The notes: generated by a model from the letters alone, not told the origin. A DNA stretch of 64,000 bases from Thalassobacillus_A hwangdonensis (GCF_042675915.1 NZ_JBHTKL010000001.1:248001-312000), one strand, 5' to 3'; positions 41,687 through 51,237 are shown, counted from the stretch's first letter. Made by a program: numbers and translations.

Positions 41687-42259
41687 TCAAGGCTTTTTAC
41701 TGAAAAATCGCTGTATTTTATTCGGGGTCTCTCGTTCTGGAATCTCGTGCTCAGTCAGGAGCTTGTGAAATGCTTTCTCTCCGACGGATCTTTCAGAAGC
41801 CTCCAGTTCGAGTTCGAAATCTTCTGTACCATGGTATGTGCTGTAATCCAGGACAACGAGTACTTCGTCCAATTCCAGTTCCTTGCGTACTGTTGTAAGT
41901 GCTCCTGCATAGTTGAGTTCCTTTACATCTATGTCCATGGAATGGAGACGTGCCAGCACATCGTTTCCGACTTGTTCCAGCCCCGTCATCCATTTTTCTG
42001 CATCTTCATTAGTAAGGGGAGAGTGTGTCTCCAATAGACCATCCGGGTGCGGCTCTTTCAAGGTCAACGTGTAAGAGCCGTTCTTTTCACGAATCCGCAA
42101 TGCAGCTCCACGCTTTTTTAATTGGAAATCAGCGGTTTCGAAATAATGATTCACTTGGCGGACCTGTTCCACTTGTTCAAATGGTAAGGCCGTCAACAGT
42201 CGTTCATATTCTTCTTTTACGAGTAAATTTTTAAATTCGATTTCAATTTCTTGTGACAT
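41687..42259 (-). CDS. yjbK: CYTH domain protein YjbK
   Basis: 190 residues; the ExExK motif is EIEIEFKNLLV at the N-terminus, followed by LRIREKNGSYTLTLKEPHPDG and LVVLDYSTYHGTEDFELELEASE, the acidic and basic residues that line a triphosphate tunnel. CYTH proteins hydrolyse or bind triphosphates. In bacilli yjbK lies next to the (p)ppGpp synthetase yjbM, here divergent with a 149-base gap. Substrate unproven. Confidence 0.9.
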   Translation of the reverse strand: MSQEIEIEFKNLLVKEEYERLLTALPFEQVEQVRQVNHYFETADFQLKKRGAALRIREKNGSYTLTLKEPHPDGLLETHSPLTNEDAEKWMTGLEQVGNDVLARLHSMDIDVKELNYAGALTTVRKELELDEVLVVLDYSTYHGTEDFELELEASERSVGEKAFHKLLTEHEIPERETPNKIQRFFSKKP

Positions 42260-42408
42260 ACTTGTTCCTCCTGTTCACTGCAATTATTATGAGGAAAAGC
42301 GGGAAAGTTTGCAAAGATTATGTCCTTGTACCTTTTATGATACAATGGATGTAACGTAATTTCACATATTTGCTATACTTATCGGTACATAAAGGTGGTG
42401 CATGAAGG

Positions 42409-43053
42409 GTGAATTGGGAAGTTTTTCTAGCCCCTTATAACCAGGTTGTTGATGAATTGAAAGTTAAATTAAAAGGGATGCGCGCCCAATTTGAATACGA
42501 ATTAGAGCAATCACCGATTGAGTTCGTGACAGGCAGGGTAAAGCCTACTTCAAGCATTGTAGAAAAAGCGAGAAGAAAAGGAATCAATCCGGAAGATCTG
42601 GAGGAAGAGCTTCAGGATATTGCAGGGCTTCGCGTCGTTTGCCAATTCGTAGATGATATCTATTTCGTTGCAGACATGCTGAAGCACCGACACGATTTCG
42701 AAATCGTAGAAGAGAAGGATTATGTTTCGGACAAGAAAGATAGCGGCTATCGGTCTTATCATGTAATCATCAGATATCCGGTCGAAACCATCCATGGTGA
42801 GAAAAAAGTACTCGCTGAAATTCAAATCCGTACATTGGCGATGAATTTCTGGGCGACAAATGAGCATTCACTCAATTATAAATATGCTGGTAAAATTCCG
42901 GCAGATGTCAAAGCTAGATTAAAACGAGCCGGTGAGGCAGCCTTCCGTCTGGATGAGGAAATGTCCAAAATCAAAAACGAAATCCAGGAAGCACAGAAGG
43001 TGTTCAATCGTAAAGATGATGAAAATGATAAAAAACGTTATCCAAGTGCATGA
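42409..43053 (+). CDS. yjbM: small alarmone synthetase YjbM (RelQ)
   Basis: GTG start at 42409. 214 residues with a lone RelA/SpoT synthetase domain: EFVTGRVKPTSSIVEKARRK, DIAGLRVVCQFVDDIYFV, DKKDSGYRSYHVIIRYPV, ILAEIQIRTLAMNFWATNEH (here VLAEIQIRT) and a helical tail for tetramer formation. No HD hydrolase, TGS or ACT domain, so it only makes (p)ppGpp. It begins the operon yjbM-nadK-yjbO. Confidence 0.95.
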   Translation: MNWEVFLAPYNQVVDELKVKLKGMRAQFEYELEQSPIEFVTGRVKPTSSIVEKARRKGINPEDLEEELQDIAGLRVVCQFVDDIYFVADMLKHRHDFEIVEEKDYVSDKKDSGYRSYHVIIRYPVETIHGEKKVLAEIQIRTLAMNFWATNEHSLNYKYAGKIPADVKARLKRAGEAAFRLDEEMSKIKNEIQEAQKVFNRKDDENDKKRYPSA

Positions 43054-43068
43054 AGGAGCAGGATGTCG

Positions 43069-43875
43069 ATGATGAAATTTGCCATCTTATCGAAAGGTGA
43101 CAATAAATCAAATGAAATACGGACCAAAATCAAAAACTACCTGTCTGAGTTTGGACTGGAATACACGGAAGAAGAACCGGAACTGGTCATTTCCGTTGGT
43201 GGCGACGGTACGCTCTTAGAAGCTTTCCATACGTATGTCCATAGACTGGAGAAAACCGCCTTCATCGGTATTCATACTGGTCATTTAGGTTTCTATGCAG
43301 ACTGGATGCCGAGTGAATTGGAGAAACTGATCATCGAAATTGCACGCACTCCTTTCCAGGTGGTGGAGTACCCGTTACTGGAAGTGACGATCAGGCCGAA
43401 AGATGGTGGTAAAGAAAGCCATTTCCTCGCTTTGAATGAGTGTACGATCAAAACTTCGGAAGGATCTGTGGTTTTCGATGTACAAATCAAAGGAGAACAC
43501 TTCGAGACATTCCGAGGTGACGGCTTATGTATTTCGACTCCTTCCGGGAGTACAGCCTATAATAAGGCATTAGGAGGAGCGATTCTTCATCCGTCGCTTG
43601 AAGCGATTCAAATCACAGAGATGGCATCAATCAACAATCGTGTGTTCCGTACCGTAGGGTCGCCATTGGTACTTCCGAGCCATCATACGTGCTTGCTGAA
43701 GCCATTGAATGATCGCAGCTTCTTGATTACCATCGATCACATTACAAGGACATACAAAGATGTAAAATCGATCCAATGTCGTGTGGCGAAAGAAAAAGTC
43801 CGATTTGCACGCTTTCGTCCGTTTCCATTTTGGAAAAGGGTGCATGATTCCTTTGTGGCGGATGAACGCACATGA
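43069..43875 (+). CDS. nadK: NAD kinase
   Basis: Start at ATG 43069 (MMKFAILSKGDN), ten bases after GGAG; an ATG at 43063 is closer to the Shine-Dalgarno. About 268 residues with ISVGGDGTLLEAFH, HTGHLGFYADW, LNECTIK and STPSGSTAYNKALGGAILHP, the full NAD-kinase motif set. It makes NADP. Ends KRVHDSFVADERT and overlaps yjbO by four bases. Confidence 0.96.
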   Translation: MMKFAILSKGDNKSNEIRTKIKNYLSEFGLEYTEEEPELVISVGGDGTLLEAFHTYVHRLEKTAFIGIHTGHLGFYADWMPSELEKLIIEIARTPFQVVEYPLLEVTIRPKDGGKESHFLALNECTIKTSEGSVVFDVQIKGEHFETFRGDGLCISTPSGSTAYNKALGGAILHPSLEAIQITEMASINNRVFRTVGSPLVLPSHHTCLLKPLNDRSFLITIDHITRTYKDVKSIQCRVAKEKVRFARFRPFPFWKRVHDSFVADERT

Positions 43876-44762
43876 AGGAGTTCACACTTTCGTGGAAGAT
43901 AGAAAAGAACCATCATGGAATGCTCGTACGGGATTACTTACATTCCGTGCGGGCATTTTCTCGTCAGATACTAAAACAGGTCAAAAGTTCAAATGGGATT
44001 CTCTTAAATGGTATACATGTGAATGTGCGGGCTGAATTGAAGACAGGTGATGAGCTTACTATACAATTTCCGCCAGAAGCCCGTGGCGATCGAATGGTGG
44101 CTGATGATACGAAACTGGATATCCTTTATGAAGATGATCATCTTTTAATTCTCAACAAACCGGCGGGTGTGGCAACGTCACCCTCTGCGCAACATCCGGA
44201 AGGAACGATCGCCAACAGGGTCATCGGCCATTATGACAAAGAGCAGCTGCCTTTCACCTTCCATGTCGTAACAAGACTTGATCGGGATACATCGGGCTTG
44301 ATGCTGATTGCAAAACATCAGTACAGCCACTCGTTGCTGAGCGGGCTCCAACAGCAGAGAATAATCAAACGAAAATACCAGGCAATCGTGGAAGGACACT
44401 TGACCAAAAAAGTGGACAAGATCCAAAAGCCGATTGCGAGGAAACCGGGATCTATCATTGAACGGGAAGTGAGCGGGTCCGGAAAAAATGCAATTACAGC
44501 GTACCAGGTTATTAAAGAATATAGCGGTTATTCCTTAGTGGAGCTGGAACTGAAAACGGGCAGGACCCACCAAATTAGAGTGCACATGTCCTCGCTTGGC
44601 CATCCCTTGGCAGGCGATGATCTCTATGGGGCTAAAGGCAATGCGCTTAGCAGACATGCATTGCATTGTGTAGAACTGTCACTTCCTCACCCGTTTACAG
44701 ATGAGGAGCTTATTTTCCGCCATCCTTTTCCCGAAGAGATCATCAAGCAATATTCATCATAA
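43872..44762 (+). CDS. yjbO: RluA-family pseudouridine synthase YjbO
   Basis: 296 residues; N-terminal S4-like region (MLVRDYLHSVRAFSRQILKQ), then the catalytic core LNKPAGVATSP and HVVTRLDRDTSGLMLIAKHQ, where the Asp of RLDxxTSG is the nucleophile, and LKTGRTHQIRVHMSSLGHPLAGDDLYG. It isomerises uridine in rRNA or tRNA; the site is unknown. ATGA overlap with nadK. Confidence 0.95.
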   Translation: MKEFTLSWKIEKNHHGMLVRDYLHSVRAFSRQILKQVKSSNGILLNGIHVNVRAELKTGDELTIQFPPEARGDRMVADDTKLDILYEDDHLLILNKPAGVATSPSAQHPEGTIANRVIGHYDKEQLPFTFHVVTRLDRDTSGLMLIAKHQYSHSLLSGLQQQRIIKRKYQAIVEGHLTKKVDKIQKPIARKPGSIIEREVSGSGKNAITAYQVIKEYSGYSLVELELKTGRTHQIRVHMSSLGHPLAGDDLYGAKGNALSRHALHCVELSLPHPFTDEELIFRHPFPEEIIKQYSS

Positions 44763-44764
44763 GG

Positions 44765-44797
44765 AAAGGGGAGGGACTTTTAAGGTTCCTCCCTTTT
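44765..44797 (+). terminator. terminator after yjbO
   Basis: GGGAGGGAC pairs with GTTCCTCCC (one G-T pair), then TTTTT. Confidence 0.85.
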
Positions 44798-44810
44798 TAT
44801 TCATTGATGA

Positions 44811-45548
44811 TTACCATCTGAATTTTTCCTCGATAAATGCTTGTTCTGAGGGAACGCTGACAATTTCTTCTTCAGGCAAGCGGAATGCAGTCAGTTTATT
44901 TCCGAATACACACCCTGTATCGATATTGACAGTTTTATTTACAAACCTGGGTTCAAGGACTGGTGTGTGCCCGTAAACGATCCAGCGATCTCCTGTGTAG
45001 TGCTGTGCCCAATCTCTTCTGACGGGTCGTCCATCCGGAAGGGTTTCTCCTGTGATATCACCGTAAAGGACGAATGTTTTTGCTTGTTTACCGTAATTTC
45101 CGATCAATTTTTCGTTGATCCCCGCATGCGCGATGATTGCATCTGCTTCAGGTAGGACGAGATAGAGGGAGGACGCTTCAACGAGCTTCAAGAACTGCTC
45201 TCTCACTTGTACTTGTTCTTCCTTTGGCAACGCCCGCCATTCTGCTGCAGTCGTTTCCAATCCATGCTTTTCCTTGACGGGGTTCCCTAAAAAGAACCGG
45301 TACAGTTTGTCGCAATGATTTCCCGGCACATACTCTGCCACCTTCTTTTCGACCACCATTCGGTACACGAAGTGAATCGTTTTGATTGAGGCAGGACCAC
45401 GATCAGTGATATCACCTAGAAATATTGGTAATCGTCCATCTGGATGGACGGGAATCCCGTCCTCCCAGTGGTATTCCAGTTGTGTGAATAATTCCTTCAA
45501 TTCGTGGAGACAACCGTGCACATCTCCGATAATGTCAACCTGCTTCAC
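44811..45548 (-). CDS. prpE: Ap4A hydrolase / protein phosphatase PrpE
   Basis: Start set at GTG 45548, eight bases after TTGGAGG, giving 245 residues, the usual PrpE size; a longer frame upstream has no Shine-Dalgarno. PPP-family motifs are complete: DIIGDVHGCLHEL, LGDITDRGPAS, VPGNHCDKL and, in the C-terminal half, AHAGI and VYGHTPV. B. subtilis PrpE hydrolyses Ap4A-type dinucleotides and can act as a Tyr phosphatase affecting spore germination. Confidence 0.93.
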   Translation of the reverse strand: MKQVDIIGDVHGCLHELKELFTQLEYHWEDGIPVHPDGRLPIFLGDITDRGPASIKTIHFVYRMVVEKKVAEYVPGNHCDKLYRFFLGNPVKEKHGLETTAAEWRALPKEEQVQVREQFLKLVEASSLYLVLPEADAIIAHAGINEKLIGNYGKQAKTFVLYGDITGETLPDGRPVRRDWAQHYTGDRWIVYGHTPVLEPRFVNKTVNIDTGCVFGNKLTAFRLPEEEIVSVPSEQAFIEEKFRW

Positions 45549-45569
45549 ATGTGCTTCCTCCAATACGAT

Positions 45570-45604
45570 AAAAGGTGGAAAGACAATTATGGTCCATCCA
45601 CCTT
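45570..45604 (-). terminator. terminator between the rodA-like gene and prpE
   Basis: On the minus strand AAGGTGGA and TCCACCTTTT form a stem about 30 bases after the rodA-like stop. It lies just upstream of the prpE Shine-Dalgarno. Confidence 0.75.
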
Positions 45605-45633
45605 CACCTTTATTTCTATTGTTATTTTCCCAT

Positions 45634-46812
45634 TCATTCAAACATATATGTCTTCGTTCTCGATTTAATATTGAGCACAATTCCCAAGGCAATCATATAC
45701 GCAAGTGTCGAACTTCCCCCATAGCTGATGAATGGCAGGGGCAGTCCAGTTATTGGAAGTAATTGGATGGACATTCCGATGTTCTGGAAGACCTGGAAAG
45801 TAATCATCCCGATTACTCCTACAATAATGTAAGTGCCGAACGGGTCATTGCTGTCCATTGCAATATGGACCATCCGGTAGGTCATTAGGAAAAAGAGTGT
45901 TACAACGATGCTGGAACCGAAAAATCCGAACTGTTCTGCAACCGCTGTGAAAATCATGTCAGTTTGTCTTTCTGGAATATAGACTTCCATATTTCCGATG
46001 CCTTTACCATATAACTGTCCGGAGCCGATCGATTTCATTGCATTCAATAATTGCATCCCTGCACCCTGATCGTATTTCTCAGGCTGTAGCCAGCCGTAAA
46101 AGCGAGAATCGACATGCTTGAAAATTGATTCTTCCAAAAAGGAAGTGATCGCTGTTGCATTGATGTAAAATAAAAAGACCAGAACTCCTACCACCAGCAG
46201 GAAGGATAGGAAAATCGTAAATAGAATCCTCCACTGGACACCGGCAACTAAAATCATCGCACCAGTAATTGCGGACAATACTAGAAATGAGCCCAAATCC
46301 GGCTGGATAGCGATCAGCATCATCGGTACGATTGCCGTGACAAATATTTTCGCTAACAGCCAAAGATCCGTTTTGATCGTCTGTAGCTTCCATTTTTCCT
46401 GGTGACGTACGATAATATGAGCCAATGCAAGGATCAGGAAGACCTTCATGAATTCTGCTGGCTGCAGTGTACCGATTCCAGGAATCTGGAACCAGCCCCA
46501 TGCTCCGTTTATTTCCTTGGCGATACCAGGTGGGAAATGCATAGCCAGCATGACAAGCATCAGTACTCCAAACCCATAAAAAATCCACACGATGCTATGT
46601 AGACGGTCATAGTCCACTAAAAGAACCCCAACTACCACCATGCTTCCAATCACATACCATACCAACTGTTTGAAATGGAAATTCATAGCGTCAAGATGAG
46701 GTGGCAAAATAGGGTCAAGTGTATAAAGGGTGAAAAAGCTGATGATCCCAAGACAGGCAATCACCAATATTAATATATAATCCAATGATGGTTCTGTGCG
46801 TTTTGCATTCAT
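45634..46812 (-). CDS. rodA: FtsW/RodA/SpoVE-family SEDS protein, RodA-like
   Basis: 392 residues from ATG 46812 (GAAAGGGAAC upstream). About ten helices; NGAWGWFQIPGIGTLQPAEF, AIQPDLGSFLVL, GNMEVYIPERQTDMIFTAVA and the C-terminal ITGLPLPFISYGGSSTLAYM are SEDS motifs, including the Asp of QPDLG needed for glycosyltransfer. SEDS proteins polymerise lipid II with a partner PBP. The paralogue type (RodA against FtsW or SpoVE) is judged from overall similarity only. It is not part of the prpE neighbourhood in B. subtilis. Confidence 0.85.
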   Translation of the reverse strand: MNAKRTEPSLDYILILVIACLGIISFFTLYTLDPILPPHLDAMNFHFKQLVWYVIGSMVVVGVLLVDYDRLHSIVWIFYGFGVLMLVMLAMHFPPGIAKEINGAWGWFQIPGIGTLQPAEFMKVFLILALAHIIVRHQEKWKLQTIKTDLWLLAKIFVTAIVPMMLIAIQPDLGSFLVLSAITGAMILVAGVQWRILFTIFLSFLLVVGVLVFLFYINATAITSFLEESIFKHVDSRFYGWLQPEKYDQGAGMQLLNAMKSIGSGQLYGKGIGNMEVYIPERQTDMIFTAVAEQFGFFGSSIVVTLFFLMTYRMVHIAMDSNDPFGTYIIVGVIGMITFQVFQNIGMSIQLLPITGLPLPFISYGGSSTLAYMIALGIVLNIKSRTKTYMFE

Positions 46813-46926
46813 GTTTGTTCCCTTTCTGTAAATCAATCTGGTAAACTACATATAATTGTTAGTTTACACCAAACATTGTCGTTTTTTAAGGGACAAGCGG
46901 CGGATATTTCAAAATTACTTCTTTCG

Positions 46927-46955
46927 TTGACAAACACCAGGAGTGCAATTACGAT
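46927..46955 (+). promoter_or_regulatory. promoter of mgtE
   Basis: TTGACA (46927-46932), 17-base spacer, TACGAT (46950-46955), 40 bases before the ATG. There is no room for an M-box Mg2+ riboswitch. Confidence 0.6.
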
Positions 46956-46995
46956 ATAACGGTCATAATTTTATTGAGATCAGGAGGGGATGAAC

Positions 46996-48360
46996 ATGGA
47001 GAACCTGGAGGAAAAAGAACTCAGAGAAGTCTGGGATCATTTGCAGGCAGCATTGAAAAATGAACAGATCGATCAGTTCAGAGCTGAATTCCTTGATCTG
47101 CACCCATATGATCAGGCAAGCATCTTCGAGCATATGGAGGAAGATGATCGTCTGTTGGTTTATTCCTATTTATCCCCTGAAGAAACATCAGAAGTGATGG
47201 AGCATATTGACATAGATGAAATCGAACCCTATTTCACCGAAATGGATCCAAGGTTCGCATCTCAGGTGTTCGCAGAGATGTCAACGGATGATGCCGTCGA
47301 TATCCTGAACGAGTTGGATAAGAACAAAGTAGCCAGCTTCCTTACCATCATGGATGATGAAGATGCATCAGAGATCAAAGACCTGCTTCATTATGAGGAA
47401 AAAACAGCTGGTAGTATCATGACGACGGAATTCGTCGTTGTAAAGGCTAACCAGACGGTAAGGGAAGCGATGCAGCACTTAAGGAAAGAAGCACCTGATG
47501 CAGAAACCATCTATTATACGTATGTAATTGATGAGGAAAAACGCCTCGTAGGGGTCATTTCCCTTCGTGATCTTATCATTGCCGAGGAAGACTGGATGAT
47601 TTCCGAAGTGATGAGTGAACGTCTTGTATCGGTCGCTGTAGGGGAAGACCAGGAAGAAATTGCGCGTATGATGCGGGACTATGACTTTCTTGCATTACCA
47701 GTTGTCGATTTCCAGGGACACCTTCTTGGAATCATCACGGTCGATGATATCATGGATGTCATGGAAGAAGAAGCAAGCGATGACTATTCTAAATTAGCCG
47801 GGGTATCCGATGTGGAGAAGCCCGATGATAATGCGTTCACTTCAGCAAAAAAACGGTTACCGTGGCTGATCATACTTTTATTTTTAGGAAGCCTGACAGC
47901 CAGTCTGATCGGAAGGTTTGAAGATACGCTCGACGTTGTACCGGTATTGGCTATATTCATTCCGTTGATAGCGGGAATGGCCGGTAACACTGGTACACAG
48001 GCACTGGCGGTTGCAGTACGAGGAATCGCTACTGGAGAGATTGAAAAACAGGGCAAGAAACGGATCGTACTTCGTGAAGGGCTTACAGGGCTGATCACTG
48101 GGATTTCCTGTGGAATCATCATTAGTGGTATCGTTTATTTCTGGAAGGGTGACTTCTTTCTCGGCATGCTCGTTGGTTTGTCGATTGCATGTACATTAAT
48201 TGTTGCTACATTGGCGGGCTCGCTGGTGCCATTGGTCATGGACCGATTCAAGATCGACCCGGCAGTAGCGTCAGGTCCATTCATCACCACCATAAATGAC
48301 ATCATTTCCATTCTGATCTACTTCGGAATGGCTACCGCTTTCATGAATCTTTTAATCTAG
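46996..48360 (+). CDS. mgtE: magnesium transporter MgtE
   Basis: Start at ATG 46996, nine bases after AGGAGGGG. 454 residues: an acidic MgtE N domain (1-130), tandem CBS domains (MTTEFVVVKANQTVREAMQH and MSERLVSVAVGEDQEEIARM), then five helices with PLIAGMAGNTGTQALAVAVR and GPFITTINDIISILIYFG, the pore motifs of the MgtE family. Mg2+ uptake gated by cytosolic Mg2+ sensing. The yjbQ antiporter gene follows after 21 bases and may share the transcript. Confidence 0.95.
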   Translation: MENLEEKELREVWDHLQAALKNEQIDQFRAEFLDLHPYDQASIFEHMEEDDRLLVYSYLSPEETSEVMEHIDIDEIEPYFTEMDPRFASQVFAEMSTDDAVDILNELDKNKVASFLTIMDDEDASEIKDLLHYEEKTAGSIMTTEFVVVKANQTVREAMQHLRKEAPDAETIYYTYVIDEEKRLVGVISLRDLIIAEEDWMISEVMSERLVSVAVGEDQEEIARMMRDYDFLALPVVDFQGHLLGIITVDDIMDVMEEEASDDYSKLAGVSDVEKPDDNAFTSAKKRLPWLIILLFLGSLTASLIGRFEDTLDVVPVLAIFIPLIAGMAGNTGTQALAVAVRGIATGEIEKQGKKRIVLREGLTGLITGISCGIIISGIVYFWKGDFFLGMLVGLSIACTLIVATLAGSLVPLVMDRFKIDPAVASGPFITTINDIISILIYFGMATAFMNLLI

Positions 48361-48381
48361 ACACATAAGGAGGGCGAGTGA

Positions 48382-50238
48382 ATGGAGCACGGCGCTTCGG
48401 TCACCTCATTAGTTATAGTAATATTGGCAGCATTCATTACACCCATTCTACTGCATCGATTCAAATTGAAAGCAATTCCGGTTGTAGTAGCAGAAATCAT
48501 TGTCGGTCTGATCATTGGTAAAAGTGGTTTCGACATTGTAGAAAGCAGTGATTGGTTAGAGATTCTGTCGACCCTTGGGTTCATTTTTCTGATGTTCCTG
48601 AGCGGTTTGGAAATTGACTTTTCCATTTTCGGACGCAGGAAAAAGGCGAAGAAAGCGGAAAATGCAGCTTCCCCTAACCCAGTATATGTTGCCTCCATCG
48701 TATTTGTAGGCATTTTTGTATTATCCCTGGGATTATCCTATCTATTTGTATTTGCAGGCTTCATCGATAATGCATTCTTAATGACGCTTGTCATTTCAAC
48801 CATATCACTAGGCGTTGTCGTTCCAACGTTGAAGGACGCACAAATGATGAAATCGACAATAGGTCAGACGATTCTTCTGATTGCAGTCATTGCTGACCTT
48901 GTTACGATGATTTTATTGGCGGTCTTTGTATCGTTCTATGGCGAAGGTGGGGGAAGTACTTGGCTGCTTCTCATCCTGTTTGCTGCTGGTGTAGGGATCT
49001 ACTTCCTAGGTAAGCACTTCCGGCACCAATCGTTCATGGAAACGATGGCGAAAGGTACCATCCAGATCGACACGAGAGCTGTTTTCACACTTATCATCCT
49101 GCTAGTAGCACTCTCAGAAACTGTCGGTGCGGAAAATATCCTTGGGGCATTCCTTGCAGGTACATTGGTATCCCTGCTTTCTCCGAATCAGGAGATGGTC
49201 AAGCGTCTGGACAGCTTCGGTTATGGGTTTCTGATCCCGATCTTCTTCGTCATGGTTGGCGTGGACATTGATATATGGAGCTTGTTCACGGATCCGAAGG
49301 TCGCGCTGTTGATTCCACTCTTATTTGTTGCATTGCTCGTATCTAAGATAATACCAGCGCTCATGCTGAAGAAGTGGTATGACTGGAAGACCGTCATCAG
49401 TTCAGGTTTCCTATTGACCTCAACATTATCCTTAGTCATTGCAGCTGCAACGATCGGAGAACGTGAAGGACTGATCGATAAGCAGATGGAAGGTGCATTG
49501 ATTCTCGTGGCAGTGCTTACCTGTCTGGTTGCACCGATCATCTTCAAGAAGTTGTACGGTAAATTTGAAGATGAAGAGCATAAGCAGGTGGTTTCATTCA
49601 TCGGCTCTAACCGGATGACGCTTCCAGTCGTACGGGAATTGGATGTACAAATGTATGAAACACATCTCTACCATACGAAAGTCGATAAAATTGATGATAA
49701 AATCAGTCGTTCCTGTTTTGATATCAAAGAATTGGACAGCTATGACGTTGAAGCGATGAAGACATTGGATGTCTTTAAAGTCGATATACTGGTAGCTTCC
49801 ACAGGAGATGAACAGAAGAACGCTGAAATAGCGAAATTTGCAAAAGAGCATGGGGTAGAACGAGTCATTGCAAGAATCGAGTCGCCGGAACTCGATCAGG
49901 AGTTAAGGGAAGTGGGTGTGGACGTCTTCTCCGTCCTGCTATCCACAAAAGCCCTGCTTAAAGCAATGATTGTTGCACCGAGCGTCGTCAATATCCTTAC
50001 CAATCAGGAGAATGCATTGTATCAGATCAACATGAACAACTCGGAGTACAACGGAACTTCACTAAGGGAATTCCCGTTCACAGGGGATGTGATCATGGTT
50101 CGTATTTTCCGTGGTAAAGATTCGATTGTTCCACATGGGGATACTGAACTTCAATTGAATGATCGCCTGATTGTTACAGGATCTAACGAATATGTGGAAG
50201 AACTGAAGATGGAATTGGAATTTTGTGAATGGTGTTAA
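48382..50238 (+). CDS. yjbQ: CPA2 cation:proton antiporter YjbQ (Bacillus)
   Basis: 618 residues: a 12-helix KefB/Na-H exchanger domain (ILLHRFKLKAIPVVVAEIIV, LSGLEIDFSIFGRRKKAKKA, ENILGAFLAGTLVSLL, FFVMVGVDIDIW), a TrkA-N Rossmann-like domain from about residue 400, and a TrkA-C domain from about 535 ending in GSNEYVEELKMELEF. Exchanges K+ or Na+ for H+. The TrkA-N segment keeps DVEAMKTLDVFKVDILVAST but its Gly motif is degenerate (FIGSNRMTL), so nucleotide control is unsure. Not related to E. coli YjbQ. Confidence 0.92.
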   Translation: MEHGASVTSLVIVILAAFITPILLHRFKLKAIPVVVAEIIVGLIIGKSGFDIVESSDWLEILSTLGFIFLMFLSGLEIDFSIFGRRKKAKKAENAASPNPVYVASIVFVGIFVLSLGLSYLFVFAGFIDNAFLMTLVISTISLGVVVPTLKDAQMMKSTIGQTILLIAVIADLVTMILLAVFVSFYGEGGGSTWLLLILFAAGVGIYFLGKHFRHQSFMETMAKGTIQIDTRAVFTLIILLVALSETVGAENILGAFLAGTLVSLLSPNQEMVKRLDSFGYGFLIPIFFVMVGVDIDIWSLFTDPKVALLIPLLFVALLVSKIIPALMLKKWYDWKTVISSGFLLTSTLSLVIAAATIGEREGLIDKQMEGALILVAVLTCLVAPIIFKKLYGKFEDEEHKQVVSFIGSNRMTLPVVRELDVQMYETHLYHTKVDKIDDKISRSCFDIKELDSYDVEAMKTLDVFKVDILVASTGDEQKNAEIAKFAKEHGVERVIARIESPELDQELREVGVDVFSVLLSTKALLKAMIVAPSVVNILTNQENALYQINMNNSEYNGTSLREFPFTGDVIMVRIFRGKDSIVPHGDTELQLNDRLIVTGSNEYVEELKMELEFCEWC

Positions 50239-50251
50239 ATCAGAGCCCCTG

Positions 50252-50282
50252 CGCCTTTAAAAAGGTGGAGGGGCATTTGTTT
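50252..50282 (+). terminator. hairpin after yjbQ
   Basis: GCCCCT-gcg-CCTTT pairs with AAAGG-tgg-AGGGGC, followed by ATTTGTTT; a modest terminator. Confidence 0.65.
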
Positions 50283-50345
50283 ATGAATAAATCGATTCGA
50301 ATTCGTCCATTCTTATAATTGTAATTTAAGATGATATAGTCTAAA

Positions 50346-50362
50346 ATAGTAGCAGGTACTAA
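50346..50362. promoter_or_regulatory. FapR-like operator upstream of fabI
   Basis: ATAGTAGCAGGTACTAA is, on the minus strand, TTAGTACCTGCTACTAT, which matches the palindromic FapR operator well. It is 47 bases before the fabI start. B. subtilis fabI is a FapR target. Confidence 0.75.
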
Positions 50363-50408
50363 TAACAAATCTTAATACTTATGATAAAACCTCAAGGAGG
50401 ATATGAAA

Positions 50409-51188
50409 ATGAAATTTTCTTTGGAAGGCCGTACGTATGTAATCATGGGAGTAGCAAACAAGCGCAGTATTGCATGGGGCATTGCCCGCTCACTGCATGA
50501 TGCTGGTGCGAGACTTATTTTCACCTATGCAAGCGAACGGTTCGAAAAGTCGGTCAAGGATCTTGTAGATTCTTCATTGGAAGAACACAATTCTTTGTTC
50601 TATGAATGTGATGTTACGAATGATGATGCAATTGATCAGACATTTACCGCAATCAAAAATGATGTAGGTGTCATTCACGGGCTTGCTCACTGTATCGCAT
50701 TTGCAAACAAAGAAGAGTTGAAAGGCGAATATATGAATGCGTCCCGCGAAGGTTTCCTTACTGCCCACAACATCAGTGCCTATTCTCTTACTGCTGTTGC
50801 AAAAGCAGCCAAGCCGTTGATGACAGACGGAGGCAGTATCGTTACACTGACGTACCTTGGTGGCGAAAAAGTCGTTGAAAATTACAACGTCATGGGTGTA
50901 GCAAAAGCAAGCCTTGATGCCAGCATGCGTTACCTGGCCAGTGACCTTGGTAAGTACAACATTCGTGTCAATGCAATTTCTGCTGGACCGATTCGTACCT
51001 TATCTGCCAAAGGTGTCGGCGATTTCAACAAAATTCTTAAAGAAATCGAAGAAAGAGCTCCACTTCGCCGTCCAGTAACACAGGAAGAAGTGGGCGACAC
51101 CGCTTACTACTTGATGAGTGATCTGTCACGAGGTGTAACGGGTGAGATCATCCACGTGGACTCCGGCTTCAGCATTATAGGATTTTAA
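50409..51188 (+). CDS. fabI: enoyl-ACP reductase I
   Basis: Start at ATG 50409, eight bases after AAGGAGG. 259 residues; NAD-binding MGVANKRSIAWGIA, HGLAHCIAFANKEEL, and the catalytic pair Tyr159-x6-Lys166 in NYNVMGVAKAS, with Tyr149 nearby, as in triclosan-type FabI enzymes. Last reductive step of fatty-acid elongation. Monocistronic with a FapR-like operator upstream and a strong terminator downstream. The thiamine genes that lie before fabI in B. subtilis are missing. Confidence 0.97.
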   Translation: MKFSLEGRTYVIMGVANKRSIAWGIARSLHDAGARLIFTYASERFEKSVKDLVDSSLEEHNSLFYECDVTNDDAIDQTFTAIKNDVGVIHGLAHCIAFANKEELKGEYMNASREGFLTAHNISAYSLTAVAKAAKPLMTDGGSIVTLTYLGGEKVVENYNVMGVAKASLDASMRYLASDLGKYNIRVNAISAGPIRTLSAKGVGDFNKILKEIEERAPLRRPVTQEEVGDTAYYLMSDLSRGVTGEIIHVDSGFSIIGF

Positions 51189-51202
51189 TTAAAGAGATGA
51201 GT

Positions 51203-51237
51203 AAAGGCTGCTTCCTTCAAAGGAAGCAGCCTTTTTA
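51203..51237 (+). terminator. terminator after fabI
   Basis: AAAGGCTGCTTCC and GGAAGCAGCCTTTTT with a six-base loop. Confidence 0.93.

Noticed and set aside
46812..46996. M-box Mg2+ riboswitch in front of mgtE
   Set aside because: The promoter at 46927-46955 leaves a leader of about 35 bases, too short for the element, and no conserved M-box blocks are seen.
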